64,000 bases of DNA from Timema cristinae (GCA_039000515.1 JBCFYV010000001.1:53066410-53130409), one strand, 5' to 3'. Counted from the stretch's first letter, positions 45,901-58,682 are shown. A program made the numbers and translations. Notes: a model not told the origin generated them from the sequence alone.

Positions 45901-46520
45901 AAAACTCTGTGACGTGATGTTTGTTCCCTACCGTGGGGGATTATAGGAGCTTTTGTGACGGGATATTTGTTCCTTACCGTGGTGGTTATAGGAGCTCTGT
46001 GACGGGATGCTTGTTCCGTATTACGTGGTTTATAGGAACTATGGACGTGATTTTGTTCCCTAACCGTGGGGGGTTATAGGAGCTCTCTGACGGGATGTTT
46101 GTTCCGTATTACGGTTTTTTATGGGAAAACTATGGACGTGATTTTTTGTTTCCTATCGTGGTGGTTTAGGAGCCTTGTGACGGGAGGCTTGTTCCGTATT
46201 ACGGTGGTTTTGGGAAACCCTTTTGTGAGGGATGTTTTTTTCCTACTGTGGGGGTTATAGTCTGGACGGGATGTTTGTTCCTTACCGTGGTTATAGGAGC
46301 TTTGATGATGGATGCTTGGTTCCGTTTTTACGGTGGTTTTAGGAACCTGTACGTGATGTTTGTTTCCTACGTGGGGGGTTTATAAGAGACCCCTGTGACG
46401 GGATGGTTTGTTCCTTACCGTGGTGGGTTATAGGAGCACTGTGAAGCCATGGTTTGTTCCCTACCGTGTGGGTTATGGGATCCCTTGGTGGGATGTTTGT
46501 TTATTAAACGGTGGTCAACA
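42911..46520. repeat. Large satellite array, ~50-bp monomer
   Basis: Monomers alternate between GATGCTTGTTCCGTATTACG followed by GTGGTTTATAGGAACT and GATGTTTGTTCCTTACCGTG followed by GTGGGTTATAGGAGCTCTGT, giving a ~100-bp dimer. About 70 monomers. Many single-base gains and losses in homopolymers look like read errors, not only divergence. Open frames in it are artefacts. Confidence 0.95.
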
Positions 46521-46965
46521 AGCTTTTTGCTGTTCTATCTCCTATGAATTCTGGGTAGTTTCGAAGTGACAAGTCTCTTGAGTTACATGCACGTTGCTAG
46601 ATAGCCCTTGTGGGGTGTAAACGGCGCAACATTACATTTTATTCAGTTTTCTAAATAAAAAAATCATTTTTGCCCAAAATAAGACATTTGCTTCAGTAAA
46701 ATTTTTGTATTTTAATTTCCTACAACCCACTTTGATGGAAAGCATGATCTAAGTGTTACCCTCACAATAGAAAAAACTATATATGACGGGAGTTTGGTGT
46801 CCGATACTCGGTTTGGTGTACGAATTGGGTTTTTTCCCCTAAATCGCTTACTACTCTCACCGCCACGAAAATGGGGTACACTTTAAAACTCAACTTTTCC
46901 CATCCCCGACAACACTGACGTAATCAGGCCAAACCCCGAACGAGTTATCTCAACAGTTCTTGAAA
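46521..46965. other. Gene-free DNA
   Basis: Nothing recognised. Confidence 0.4.
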
Positions 46966-46973
46966 TATTTGTT

Positions 46974-47286
46974 TTTTTTTTATTATTATTAATATTATAA
47001 TTATTATAGCAAACCCCGTCCTTACTACCCGTTCGGGTTATACGCACTTACGCTAATGTGAATGGTAGGTGATTGTGAGATGAAATGGGGGGACCTACAG
47101 TTTAACGTGGAAATCCGAACCATGGGGGAGGCTTGGCATTTCCCCACATTCACAATATGTCTTTTTAGAGGTGAAGGAAAAGGGGTTTTGGGAATCAGAT
47201 AAATCTGTGCCGGGGCCGAGGATTGAACCCCGGCTGCCACATAGAATCTGACACCTTACCCCTAGACCGCCAGGTCACCAACTGAC
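46974..47286 (-). repeat. SINE-2, full copy, minus strand
   Basis: On the minus strand a tRNA-like head has GGCGGTCTAGGGGTAAGG (A box) and GGGGTTCAATCCTCGG (B box). The body holds GAATGTGG, CCGTGGTTCGGAT-like and GTAGGTCC parts, and the end has the CCCGAACGGGTAGTAAG tail and an (ATT)n/(AAT)n stretch. Flanked by TATTTGTT at 46966-46973 and 47287-47294, an 8-bp duplication. Confidence 0.88.
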
Positions 47287-47294
47287 TATTTGTT

Positions 47295-47795
47295 AAACCA
47301 TAATAATGGCCAGGAACAGAAGTTTTTAGATGGCGGAAAAATCCTTGAAGAACAAACAGTTTTACACATAATTTTATTTGTAGTTTATAATATGAATAAC
47401 AATTTTAAATTAACTAAACATTTTTTCTTTAAATTGAAAAAATGACTCCAGGATACGGAAAAAAATTTTTTAAAATTTTAAAAAATAGATATTTAGATGC
47501 GCTGTAATCATAATTAACAAATATATATATAACTTCCTATTTAATCCATCAAGTATTTTTAATAAATATTTGATTTTTGTAGGCGTACATTACTTTTGTA
47601 CAGTGCTGTGACCCACAAAAAATCTAGCATTTTGTTCTACAAACGGTAAAATTTCTGTAAATCCTCTCGCTATTGCCGTGACTTGCCACTTCTTGAAGCC
47701 GCACTGTGGTGACGTATCCATTCACCATGTTGAGTCCTCCAACAAAGTGCCGCCACCCCTCCCCCCACCCCGCCACCCTTCTAACACAGTGCGCA
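47295..47795. other. Gene-free DNA upstream of a candidate promoter
   Basis: AT-rich to about 47640, then GC-richer with a pyrimidine-rich tract (47755-47780). No frame. Confidence 0.4.
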
Positions 47796-47801
47796 ACCCT
47801 C

Positions 47802-47995
47802 TATAAAGGCGGAATGTTTTTCAGAGGGATGGAAACTCCAGACGGTCGGTCAGTCGGCGGCTAGCTGCGGTGGGACAGTTTGGGGTAGTTGCACCCTCCA
47901 GTCCACGTTTAGTGGCCTCAGCGCGTCACGAGTCACTCGCTCTCGGGACCTACGTGTCTCGCGGTCAGCTGGAGAGGTGGCAAGCTTTCTAGCGT
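47802..47995 (+). promoter_or_regulatory. Candidate TATA promoter and GC-rich first exon
   Basis: CTATAAAGGC at 47801-47810 is a good TATA box, followed by TTTTCAGAG (47818) and GGTCAGTCGG (about 47848), either of which could be an arthropod initiator. The next ~150 bases are GC-rich against AT-rich surroundings and lack a long frame, like a 5-prime untranslated exon. It points towards the furin-like exon at 49620. Transcription is inferred only. Confidence 0.35.
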
Positions 47996-48343
47996 ATAGT
48001 CTTTTTCACAACAATTAACATTAATTTAAAACTTACGTCGGGTTGTTGACAATTATTTTGTTTTGATTTTGAGATTTTTTTTTTATTTCATAGTAGTTTT
48101 ATGGGCTGCTACTCACCTAATTTTTTTAACTAAACTTACTTTATAGCAATAGTTAAAATTAATTTTTTCTTAAATGATTAATTCTCTTTCCCTCGTTATT
48201 TAAGTTTCATAGAAAATATAACAGATTGAAATACTTTATTTCTAGAATGAGTATTTATAAAACACTTGATGATTTATTTTTTTAAGGTTATTTGTATATT
48301 ATTGGCGTAGATATGCCCAATGGCTTTATTTTCTAATATAAAT
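47996..48343. other. Gene-free AT-rich DNA
   Basis: Nothing recognised. Confidence 0.4.
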
Positions 48344-48351
48344 ACCTTATA

Positions 48352-48631
48352 TTATTATTATTATTAGCACCGCGTCTTACTACCCGTTCGGTTATACGCA
48401 CTTACGCTAATGTTTAATGTAGGGTGATTGTGAGATGAAATGAAGGACCTACAGTTTAACGTGGAATCCGAACCACGGTGGCGACCTGGCATTCCACACA
48501 TTCACAAGATGTCTTGTCAGAGGTGTAGAGGGTTTGGAAATCAGATAAATCTGTGCCGGGACCGAGGATTGAACCCCGAACCCAGCACAGAAGTCTGCAC
48601 CTTACCCCTAGACCACCAGGTCCACCCAATA
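48352..48631 (-). repeat. SINE-2, full copy, minus strand
   Basis: Same family as 46974-47286: tRNA-like head at the right (GACCTGGTGGTCTAGGGG), B box GGGTTCAATCC, shared tail and (TAA)n end at the left. Flanked by ACCTTATA at 48344-48351 and 48632-48639. Confidence 0.9.
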
Positions 48632-48639
48632 ACCTTATA

Positions 48640-49600
48640 AAATAATTTAAATGTTTAACACTTAAAAAGTTTGATTAAGAAGAACAAATTATTCGTAAAA
48701 TAATTCTAAGGCTTTGTAGTCGTTAACGCTATATCAAATGAACAGTAAAGAGTATTTTCTTTTTAAATACCCCTTAATCGTTTGGATGGACGTTGGTAGT
48801 AAATGGTCTTTATTTTTTCACTTCACATTTCACGTTCTGTCAACACTCATACATTTATGGGAGTTTGGAAATTGTAAATTGATCCTTTCACTGTAGCTTT
48901 TTTGTTGTTATTTCTGTACGTCATTCTAACTTTTGTTGGAGGTAAACGAGCTGGGTAATGTCCATCAATCATGGACCCATATGTGGTGTGTAAACTAGTT
49001 GGCGGAATGTAATAGCCCACTTCTACATACAAAAATGTAGATATATATTTACATGCACTCTAGTCTGCGGTAAAAACGGGTTATTGTTCTGAGAAAACGT
49101 TTCAATAAATGGGTTTCAGGGTACCTTTCAAAATCTGTGTTATTTTTTATGCAACGTCATCCACATGTCAAAAACCATTAAAAAAGGTATTATTAAAAAG
49201 GAGTATAAAAAAATTTAAAAACAAAATTCTGTTTTACCTCTTTGTCTTAAAGAGAATAGCACCATGAATAAAACCTATACTAGTTTTAATATAATTATTT
49301 TAGATGTAACAAAATTTGCTCTGAAGTTTTCTTAAGTTTTTTTTAAAAATAACAACGGAAAAACTATTTCTTAGATTCTTCAACAAGGATTGGTGTCATT
49401 CGGCTGTAATAAAATGTAAAGAACAATTTCACACAGATTATACAACTATTTTAACTATCTTTACTAGAATATCGTTGTCCACAAAACTGTCTCTAAAAAT
49501 TATAATAAACGAAGTTTGGTGGCTGTGTGGTGATTGTAAGCCCCTCACGTGACAGACATTACCCGTGTGAGTCTAGGGTGAGTTTGTGGGGGGTCAAGAG
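48640..49600. other. Gene-free DNA
   Basis: AT-rich; if the promoter and exon calls on either side are right, this is intron. Confidence 0.4.
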
Positions 49601-49619
49601 CGCGTGAGGTAGAGGCGAC

Positions 49620-49795
49620 ACAAGATGGGGCGACCACTGCTGCGGTGATAGCGGGTCTGCTGCTGCTATGACGTCAGAGGGGGTGATGAGTCGTCAACAA
49701 CGTGATCTACCAGAACCAGTTCGCGGTACAAGTGCCTCGTGGAGCGGCGGCCGCTGACCAAGTCGCCGTCAACACGGCTTCGTCAACCTGGACAG
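49620..49795 (+). CDS. Possible first coding exon of a furin-like proprotein convertase
   Basis: GC-rich block ending in a donor (GGACAG before GTAAAC at 49796). One frame reads VNNVIYQNQFAVQVPRGAAA then ADQVAV, and a neighbouring frame gives GFVNLD. This matches the prodomain pattern of furin/kexin convertases, (Y/F)-x-N-x-(F/W)-A-V-x-(V/I)-P-x-G then AD-x-(V/I)-A and HGF-(V/L)-N-x-G. Upstream, an Ala/Leu-rich stretch (TTAAVIAGLLLL) in another frame fits a signal peptide. The pieces are in different frames, but this half of the window is rich in apparent indel errors. Such proteases cleave secreted precursors in the Golgi. It could also be a pseudogene. Confidence 0.45.
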
Positions 49796-49864
49796 GTAAA
49801 CATCACTTGTTGACGAATGTGTGACGTAGTATATGGGTTACCTGGTGCAACAAAACAGTTTGTT

Positions 49865-50005
49865 TTAGAACGCCCCGTTTTAGTACCTTTTTTCCCGTTT
49901 TACGAATATACAAATACGCTAATTGTTAAGGATGGGGAAGGGTTAAATTTTAAGGGAGTGCACCCACACTACTTGGGGGGAAAGGAAAAACCACCTCCAA
50001 ACCCA
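49865..50005 (-). repeat. Degraded SINE-1 fragment
   Basis: Contains the eroded tail at the left, then ATACGCTAATTG, GTTAAATTTTAAGGGAGTG and a CACCCACA(C)TAC(T)TGGG part like the SINE-1 3-prime half. The tRNA head is not visible. Confidence 0.5.
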
Positions 50006-50034
50006 TCCCCCCTCAGGGGCATTAAGTCTTTTAT

Positions 50035-50280
50035 AGACTTCTGGGGCTGACGGCCCGGGGGGTTCAATCCTGGGTCCCGCACAGATTTATCATTTAAAAC
50101 CCCTTTTCCTCACTTCTGCAAGACTCTTTAAATGTGGGGAAATGCCAGGCCGCCACCGTGGTTCGGATTTCCACGTTAAAATGTAGCCTTTATTTTTATC
50201 CACAAACACCACCATTACACATTACGAAGGCGTATAACCCCAAAGGGGAGTAAGAGGCGGGCAATAAAAATAAATAATAA
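50035..50280 (+). repeat. SINE-2, degraded copy, plus strand
   Basis: Head with GGGGTTCAATCCTGGGTCC (B box), body with GAAATGCCAGGCCGCCACCG and GGTTCGGATTTCCACG, tail GGCGTATAACCC then GGGAGTAAGAGGCGGGC and (AATA)n. Compared with the other copies it has many substitutions and indels. Confidence 0.75.
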
Positions 50281-50284
50281 TCTA

Positions 50285-52352
50285 TTTTAGAATGACGCCC
50301 AAACCAAGGATTCTCAACCTTTTTGTTTGGGGGACCCATAATTATTTAATAAAATTTGGCGAACTTTTCCTATCTGGGGATAATATAATAGTTTACAGGG
50401 GGAGACACACAACTACTGCAGGGGGAAGGGGGAAATTAGTTTGGCAAAAAAAAATGAGTTTAGGGCAAAACCTAAAACAAAATTGGGTCAGGAGACAATA
50501 GGAAAAAAGTTTTAAAAAAAAGGGGCCCCATCGATATTTGGGCTGGGCTTGGTCTAAATTATTTTTGTACTTAACTTCTCTATAAGCTATTTGAGTGATC
50601 TTCGTCTGGGGTCTTTTGGAAAATTAGATGTCTATTATATAAGCTATTTAAAGTTTTCTTTGTGTAAAATTTTGAAAATTCGATGCCCCTAGAAGCTATT
50701 TGGAGTTTTATACAATATCATTTTTTATTTTACTATTCGGTAATATCACGGGGTGGGAAAAAATATATAGAGGGCAAGCTTATTCCAGGAGAGGAGGGGA
50801 AGGATACATTATTTCCCAAGGGTAGAAAGCTCCCTCCTCCCGTTATACTACTAATGCTCAACTTAGATTTGTAATAAAAAAAAAGGTCACTTTTATCAAA
50901 CAAAGACAACGTCTGCAAATATATCCGTATCTGAAACGTTACGCCAATGATAAAATACTTAAATTTAGGTTGAGCCTCATTCACCACCGACTCTCTTCAC
51001 GCACCAAATTTAATTTCAGTACAAAAATAATAGACCCCGTGAAACTTCAGAACACTTCAAAACAAATAACAAGACTGTTCTGAACCAATAATACCATCGT
51101 GACGAATGCCATTAAGTTCCTCAGGAGGAGACCCATCTGGTGGGATGGGCACGTACTATTTCTTAGTATGGATAGGCATTTAATCCGCAATCCATTCTTG
51201 TTTTTATTTTATTTTTATTTCATCTACCACAATTATTTTCAAACTTACTTGCAAATCTATATCTCGGTCCCGGTTCCCTGTAAGACCCAGGCCTGGTACC
51301 ATGGTACCAATAGTCCCCCCTTCCCCTTAAAGGGCTCCTGCCTCATGATAATTATATTTAGTAATTAATAGGCTCAAATAAACTCTTTGGACGTAGACTT
51401 CACCTATTCATCAGGCCTATTGATATTTAAGCAACATAATAAAGGAGAGTTGGTGAGTGAGTATGAACGGAGATGGTATAAAATAGATAAGTGCTAAGAA
51501 CAACAAACAAAGTAAGGAAACTTTGGAAAGGGAAAACAACAAAGAAGAGTTAAAATTGATAGGTCATGAACTGAGACCTGATAGTTTGACGGAGATAATT
51601 ATAGAAAGAGGTGGGAAGGGAGAAATTTAAGAGGGCGAACATGACTGGAGTTGGATCAAGTAGCGGACGATTTGGCAGAAGAAGGTACAAATATGTAAAA
51701 AAAAAAAAAAAAAATGCCCAGGAGTAGGGATATGAAAAAAGTATTGATTCTTTACTAATATCGACATTTTCCTTTCGATATTAGTATTTTATACTCGATA
51801 CTTTCTATCCAATACTTTTACTGATATTAATACCCACACTCCGGTATTGAATTGGTATTGAAAGAAACCACTTTTTTTTTGTTATCTTCATTTATATTGA
51901 GATTTAATCTTTACTATGGTGGACTGTGAAAGAAGAACAAATGCTACTATTTCTCAATTCTCACTCATTTTCTGCGTTACAAGCAAAAATCGACTCTAGC
52001 ATTCAATCTCTTTTAGCTCGTCATAATCCATAGCTGTTCTTTCATCTTCGTTTAACAATACATCCTGATGCCTGACCGGGCGAAGGGACGAGTGGTGACC
52101 AGTATTACTACCCCTTTCTTTATCAATGAGCACGGTCAACACAAACAAACAATTTAAATATATTATATATGATGTATAGTAAAAGTTACTAAGTAGGAAG
52201 TAAAAAAAAAATGTGTAAAATATTTTTCTTTTTATTGTAAATTTACTGAAGGGTAGGTATGAGCTCGCTGTTTGACTCCCTTTAAAAAGGCTGGAGTTCG
52301 ATTCACCTAGTAACTGAAATTGTCTCTAAACCCCAAGTTCGCAATTTTAATC
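50285..52352. other. Gene-free, mixed low-complexity DNA
   Basis: Short ~55-bp repeat around AAGCTATTTGAGTG-like motifs at 50583, 50640 and 50693. A run of 18 A at about 51697-51714 ends a stretch whose translation includes VADDLAEEGTN, a faint echo of LINE RNase H. No supportable gene. Confidence 0.4.
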
Positions 52353-52359
52353 ATATTTG

Positions 52360-52649
52360 TTGGGGACCTGGAGGTTAGGGGTAAGTGTCGGACTTCTGTA
52401 CTGGGGGTGGGTTCAAACCTCGGTCCGGCACAATTTTTTGATTGGGCCAAACCCTTCCTTTACCTCTGACAAAAATCTTGTGAATGTGGGGAATGCCAGG
52501 CCCCCACCGTGGTTCGGATTCCCCGTTGAACTGTAGGTCCTTCATTTTATCTCACAATCACCCTACCATTCACATTAGCGTAAATGCGAAACCCGAACGG
52601 GTAGTAAGACACGATGCTAATAATAATAAATAATAATAAAAAAATAATA
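52360..52649 (+). repeat. SINE-2, full copy, plus strand
   Basis: GGGGACCTGGAGGTTAGGGG (A-box region), GGGTTCAAACCTCGG (B box), body with GAATGCCAGGCCCCCACCG, tail CCCGAACGGGTAGTAAGACA and (TAA)n. Flanked by ATATTTG at 52353-52359 and 52650-52656. Confidence 0.9.
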
Positions 52650-52656
52650 ATATTTG

Positions 52657-55600
52657 GTAGTAACCTTTTCTTGGCCGAAAATTTTAATATTTTATTAAAA
52701 CAAAAAAAAAAAATTTAAGGGCCTATTTTTTAAAATCTGGGGGCCTATGTTCAAATTTCCTTTTTACAGGGTTAAAATTTTGGGGTTTGGTTTTGGTTTT
52801 TGTTTTTTTACATTTTTATATTAGAACAAAGTTTACCGTCAATATCGCCTTAAACAAAAAAAATTCTTTTAATTTTTTTTTAATTTACCTGAAAAGCACC
52901 AACAACAAATAAAGTTTGTAAAGAAAAGGCTTTTAATGAAATTTGATTAAAAATTTTGCTAATTTAAAAAAAAGAAGATAAGGGAAATTAAAAAATTTTT
53001 TTTAAAAAAGGGTTTAAAAAAGCCTCTAAAAAAATAAAAAAAAATGGGATTTTTTTGTGTGGGTTAAAATTTTGGAAAAATCCAAATCAATCCAATTATT
53101 AAACGGTATTAATGATTTGGGTTTTCTATTTTTAAATTTTTTAAATATATTTAGCATAAAAAAAGGGGTACTTTATTAATAATTTTAAAAGACCCGGGTT
53201 CATCGGGGATAGATAAGGGTTCACGAATTCCTTTTTTTTACAGAAATTTCTTAGTTTTTTGGGGAGGCAAAACACCTTATACCTTTTGATTTTCCCCCTG
53301 CGTATTAATTGTGTTTTTGTTACGGTTAGTGGGGTGAAATCTAGGGTAATTTCAAATTTTGTTTGGAGGATTGGGCAACAAATTTTCCAAGTGCAGGGGG
53401 TAGAGTCAAAAAAAAGGAAGTAAATTTTTCTCATTTTTGAAAAAATACAGAAAACTCTCGAAAAAACTAACCAGCAAGACTTGGAAAACTTAAATTTGAG
53501 AAAAATAACCAAAGTTTTTTTTTTTAAAACGGATTTTTAAAATTTTTTAGCGGTTTTTTTCGATTTTTAGATCTGAAATTATATCGTGACAATGCATTTA
53601 CATTCCCAAAAAGGGGTTTTTTTTTTCACTAACCTAGCCCAACCCAAATTTTAACTTTAAACTAAACTAACATGAACTCAACTAAAACCCGACCTAACCC
53701 AACCTTGCCAACCTAACCTTAAACCTAGAGTTTGACATTAAACAAGAGTATAAAAATAAGGGGTTTAATATTATTTTGGATAAACTTTTGAAAAAATAAA
53801 TTTTTCAATTACCTTTTACTTTTTAAAATTATCCACGTAGTTTGGATAGTGACAAAAATTATCTGGGAAATAATTGGGCTTTATCCAAGCTTTGGGCTTT
53901 AACCCTTTCCCCTGTAGCATTTTGTGCAAATTGCCCCCGCGTAATTATAGCAACCCCTTGGGGTTTTAAAGGAAAAAATGTGTAAAATTTAGCTTTGATT
54001 TTTTAGGTACAGTTAATTTGTAAAGTCGTTTTTTTGACTGTGAAGACACATAAATAAAAAAAATTTTTAAAAAAAACAACTCATTTTTTTCACTGAAAAT
54101 TTTTTGGGGACATTTCTGGGGAGCTATAAACCACCCAAAATTTTCGGATACACCCCCCTTGGTACAAAAACCCCCCCCCCCAAAAGTTGAACCCAGTAAA
54201 GTTGGCGGGCAAGTTTTGATTAAAAAACCCCTTAATTACCCTGCTGTTAATTAAAATTTTAGGGGAAAGGTGACACTTGACTTTTTCCGCAAGTTTTTCG
54301 CGAAACGCGGCGTCACCCGGCACAACCCCGACGGGGGGGTTTTGGGTTGGGGGTGGCGCCGAAATTGTTGGCAAAAATCCCAACAGAAAACTTCAATTCC
54401 GTCGGCAATGTTAATAAAAAAAAATGGGGAAAGGGGGGGGGGGGGGGGGGGGGAAAAATTTTCCCCAAAAGAAAATGTGGAAAAGGGTAACCCACCTTGG
54501 GGCTTTTAACCCCGTTTATATGTATCAAAAAAATTCAGTACAGTTCAATTTTTTGAAAGAAAAAAATTGGGAAAACTAACTTCGCCTAAATTTATAACAA
54601 AACAAGTCCCTGTTATCTGAAGTTTTCACTCTTGGTACTATCGATAAACCCATGAAATATCCCTAATTTTACAAAAAAAAATGTTTTCGTATTTAGGGCA
54701 AAAAAAAGTGTTTACCCGCCTACAAAGGGCCTTTCTATGAATAAAGGGGCTGTATTGCACTCGGGGAAACCCCGATTTGGGTTTTTTACAAATTTAAACC
54801 CAAAAAAAATAAATTTCCAGTTTGGGAAACTCTAAACTAAAACCCAGGGAAATTGGGAAAAGTAAAAACAAAACCCAAAATTTTAATTTTTCAATTTTTT
54901 TTTAAAATAAAAAACAAAAAAAAATAATAAGGAAATTAAGGCTCAATAAAAGTTACATTAAAATATATTTTGGTCTGATAAAATGTTTTGGGTTCCCGTT
55001 TAAACATATGGAACCCAAAAACATAATTTTAAAGAATCCAAACTATTATGATTTATGGGAAAAAACGGCGCTGTTCTTTGGGGGGGATACAAAAGTTTTG
55101 TTTATTTTATTCAAATATAGTATTTTGACATAAATTTTTTCCTCTTTTTGGTTTTAAAAGATATAAATAATATATAGGCATTTAAACGTTCAGTTAAAAA
55201 ATAGTTTTTTCAACCGGAGAAAACAAAAAAATAAACCTTTTTTTTAAAACACCAAAAAACGAATTTTTTATTAAAATTTTTTACAAATTTTTTTGAGGAA
55301 AAAGCCAAAAAATAATAATTTATTTTTTGTCACTAGCCAGAAAAAACAAGATTTACGTCCAGAAATTAAATTTTTTATTTTTTTAAAACGTTTTAAATTT
55401 TTTTCAAACCCCGGGTTTATAATACAAAAAAATTTCCCTTTAAATTTTAGGCATTTTCAAAATATTATTTTCCCTAATCGATATAATAAAAAGGTTTTTG
55501 TATTTAATACACAAAAATTTTTAAAGGGTACTTAACCTAAAACAACAAACCAAAACGTAAAATTTTTTTTCAAAAATTTTGGGGTTTAAGCAGAGCAAAA

Positions 55601-58589
55601 TTTTTTTCATAATAAATGGTTTGTATTTAATTTTTAAAAACATTTTTAAAATTTTAAAAAAATTTAAAAAACCCCAAAAAAGGGATAATTTATCAATATT
55701 TAAAATAAAATACTTTAAAATTTAAATATATCATATTAAAAAAAGTCGCTCCCCTGGGGGTATTGGAATTTTAAACTTAAAACCCCTTTTAAAATTTGGG
55801 GGCAATATTAATTATTGGGCAAACATACATTTACATTTCAAAAAGTTTGTTTGGGCGATTGTAACAAAAGGGCATTACTCGTGTTTATTTTTAAAAATTG
55901 GGAAGTTTATTGTGAAGTTGGGGTTAGAATCCCCCGGGTGGATGTAAAAGGGGAATTTATTATTCATAAATGGTTTATCTTTTTTGGCTGGGTGAAAATT
56001 TTTTTTAAACTCTACCCTTTTTTTATTTACTAACAAATTATTGTCATCCGATAAAAGGGACAAAAAAGAAATAAAAATTTTTAAAGGGGGATTGGTTACA
56101 TTCATTGAAATTTGATGCATTTTCGAGTCTACTTCATGAGAAATACTATTTATATTTTACCGTTTTGGGTTTTTGAGTTTCCCACCCGTCCTACCTAATT
56201 AGAGCATCGAGAAACTAAAAAAAAAACCAAAAAAAATAGAAAAACGGTTAAAACGTTGAACCCGTCCCGAATTTATTTTTCCCCTTTAAAATTTTCAGGG
56301 TGAATTCAGCACTACCCAAATCGTCTTGTTAAAAGTAGCTAAATGGGATTTGTTGGGTTTTAAATTTTTTTAATTTGCCACGTGTTTTGCTTTTTAAGAA
56401 AACTGATTTTTTATTCCTTTTTTGGGCCCAGCTAAATTGGGTTTTTGGAAAAATAAAAGGGTTTGGCTTTTTATTGGGGATTTTGGGGGAAAAAGGGAAA
56501 TTTAAATTTTAAAAAAAAATTTTGGGGATCTAACAATTTAAATTTAAAGGGTTTTAAAATTTAGTGCAAATATACCAACATGTCCTTTGTTACCTTTTAT
56601 TTCTGTTTTATTGGGAAAATAATTTTACTGTTTTTTTAAAGTATAACCTTAAACTTGATTTTATTTTTAATATTAAAAGCTTAGGGAAAAAAGGGGTTTT
56701 TAACGGTTTTTTAATGGTTATGCAATGCGAAGGGCTCTTTAGAAAAAAGTTTCAGGGGTACATCAAAGGTTTGAGCGAGGATTTTTAAAAAAACAAAAAA
56801 CAAATGGGAAACAAATTTACTTTGGAAAAAAAAAACACCAAAGTACCCAGGGCAAGAATACGGGTCCTAATCTCCCCGTTACCGCTTTTTTGAAACCCCA
56901 CAAATCTTTTCGGGGAACGTGTGAAAACCGATACGGGTTTATCAAATTTGTTTAAAAAAAGACCAAATTTTTTTAAAAGTCTTTTTAAACTTAAAACAGT
57001 ACAAATAAAACCCTTTAAAACAAAGGGGAGGAAAAATTTAAAATTTAAAAACATGTAGTTAACACAAATTTTTGCCAAGCTTTTAATAATCTATTTAATC
57101 TAATTTAAGGACACATTAAAATTGTGGGGCCCTTTGGGAACATTTTCACTAATTTCGTTAAACGGGGCCCCTAGTTTGTTGATACCAAAAAACTTTAAAT
57201 TCTTTTTTCTCTTTGATAAAATTTCATGGTTTTTGGCCCAAAAACCCCTTAAAGTCCTCTTTTTGTTCCCTAATTGAGAGGTTTGAAAAAAAACTAAAAG
57301 TACTGTATTTTCAAAAAGTTCCATTCGTTTTAGAAACAATGAAACTGTTTCGTTTAAAATTTCCCCTTCTCGTTTTAAAATTTAAAAAATCGAAACTATG
57401 TTTAGGCTTTGTGTTTTGTCCAAATTTTAAATTTATTGGTTGTTTTTTCAGGGATCGAAGGGAAAGTACCAGGGGTGAATTAACGAGGTTTTTCAAAAAT
57501 TTTAATTGGAAAAAATTTTTCCCTTTTTTTTTCTTTTTTTTTCAAAATTACCAAAAAATTTAAACTTTAAGAGTAATTTTGGAAAAATAATAATTAAGGG
57601 TTTGGGGTTTGTACTCTATTCCCCGGGTTTTTAAAAACCCAAAGGGGTTAAAAAATTTTTTGTCTTAGGAGTAAATTTGGGGGCCCTTGCCTAACTCCGG
57701 CGGTTAAAACCTAAAACTAGATAAGAAAAAGCCCGTTCGTACCATACGTTCTGTATTTTTTTTTTAGGAAAAAAGTAAAATTGAGACTTAAATAAAACTA
57801 TTTGAAAAACCCTTTTTTTTTAAAACAAATTGGGAAGAAAATTGGGAAAAAATACATATTTTAGGATGAAAGAACCAAAATGAGTTTAAACCCAAAAATT
57901 TTTGCCATTTTTTAAGTTAAGGGTGCAGAAAATCCCGCTTAGATTTTATTTTTTTTGGGTTTTTTTGCAAAACTTTTCATTCTTAATATCCCAAATTATC
58001 AAAGATAGAAAAAGGGTTTTTTTGCTTTATTTTTTATTTTTATTTTTACCCATTTGTTGTAAAAAAAACTTTTAAATGGGTACCATTTATCCACTCCTTT
58101 TTTAAATTTTTTTTAAATCTTTTTGTGCTTTATTTTTTACAAATTTTCAGATGTTTTTTGACTTTCCTCCTTTCACCAGAATTTGGAAAACTTTTTCCCA
58201 ACCAAAAAAAAAGTACCATTCAAAGGGGATCAGGCTGAAAATTTTTTGATTTTATTGGGTATTTACGAAAAATCGTTAAATACTATGAAATATAAATAAA
58301 TGAAATTTAAAAACAAAATTTTTTTTAAAAACCCCTTTTTAAAAATGTACATATTATAAAAGGATTAAAAATGAAAAAAATGTTCAAAGTTAAAATGTCT
58401 TTTAAAAAGTATTAATTTTAATAACGGGAAAGTAAAAAACATTGACAGTAAAACTTTAAGTGAAAAAAAATTCAAAAACAAAAAATACCCCGACTTACTT
58501 GGGTTTCCAGAGTAAGCAAAAAAATAAGCAGAGTTTTAAACAGACTAAAAAAATTTGGAAATTGAAAGTTTATTTTCCACTCCTTTAAA
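52657..58589. other. ~6 kb AT-rich, homopolymer-dominated, no gene
   Basis: Dense runs of A, T and some G (21 G at 54433-54453) with few longer words. Frames here have compositions dictated by F, K and N codons and no motif. A short CCTAACC-rich patch (53630-53720) resembles dispersed (TTAGG)n-like insect repeats but is too degenerate for telomere. Quality looks poor. Confidence 0.55.
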
Positions 58590-58591
58590 AC

Positions 58592-58682
58592 ACATTCACA
58601 GATGTCTTGTCAGAGGTGAAGGAAGGTTTGGAAATCAGATAAATCTGTGCCGGGACCGAGGATTGAACCCCGGCCGCTAGAC
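58592..58682 (-). repeat. SINE-2 head fragment, minus strand
   Basis: CACATTCACAGATGTCTTG, GGTTTGGAAATCAGATAAAT and GGACCGAGGATTGAACCCCG match the tRNA-proximal half of SINE-2. Tail and A box are missing. Confidence 0.8.

Noticed and set aside
43275..46260. Frames with FRITVVYRNYG-like repeats
   Set aside because: Satellite monomers read in one frame.
51400..51714. Possible 3-prime end of a LINE (VADDLAEEGTN before poly-A)
   Set aside because: Only about ten residues resemble an RNase H tail and stops surround them; not enough to call.
53630..53720. CCTAACC-rich stretch as telomeric (TTAGG)n
   Set aside because: Irregular, short and interstitial; no tandem register.
52657..58589. Many Lys/Phe/Asn-rich frames
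   Set aside because: Homopolymer-driven composition, no recognised motif, opposite strands equally open.
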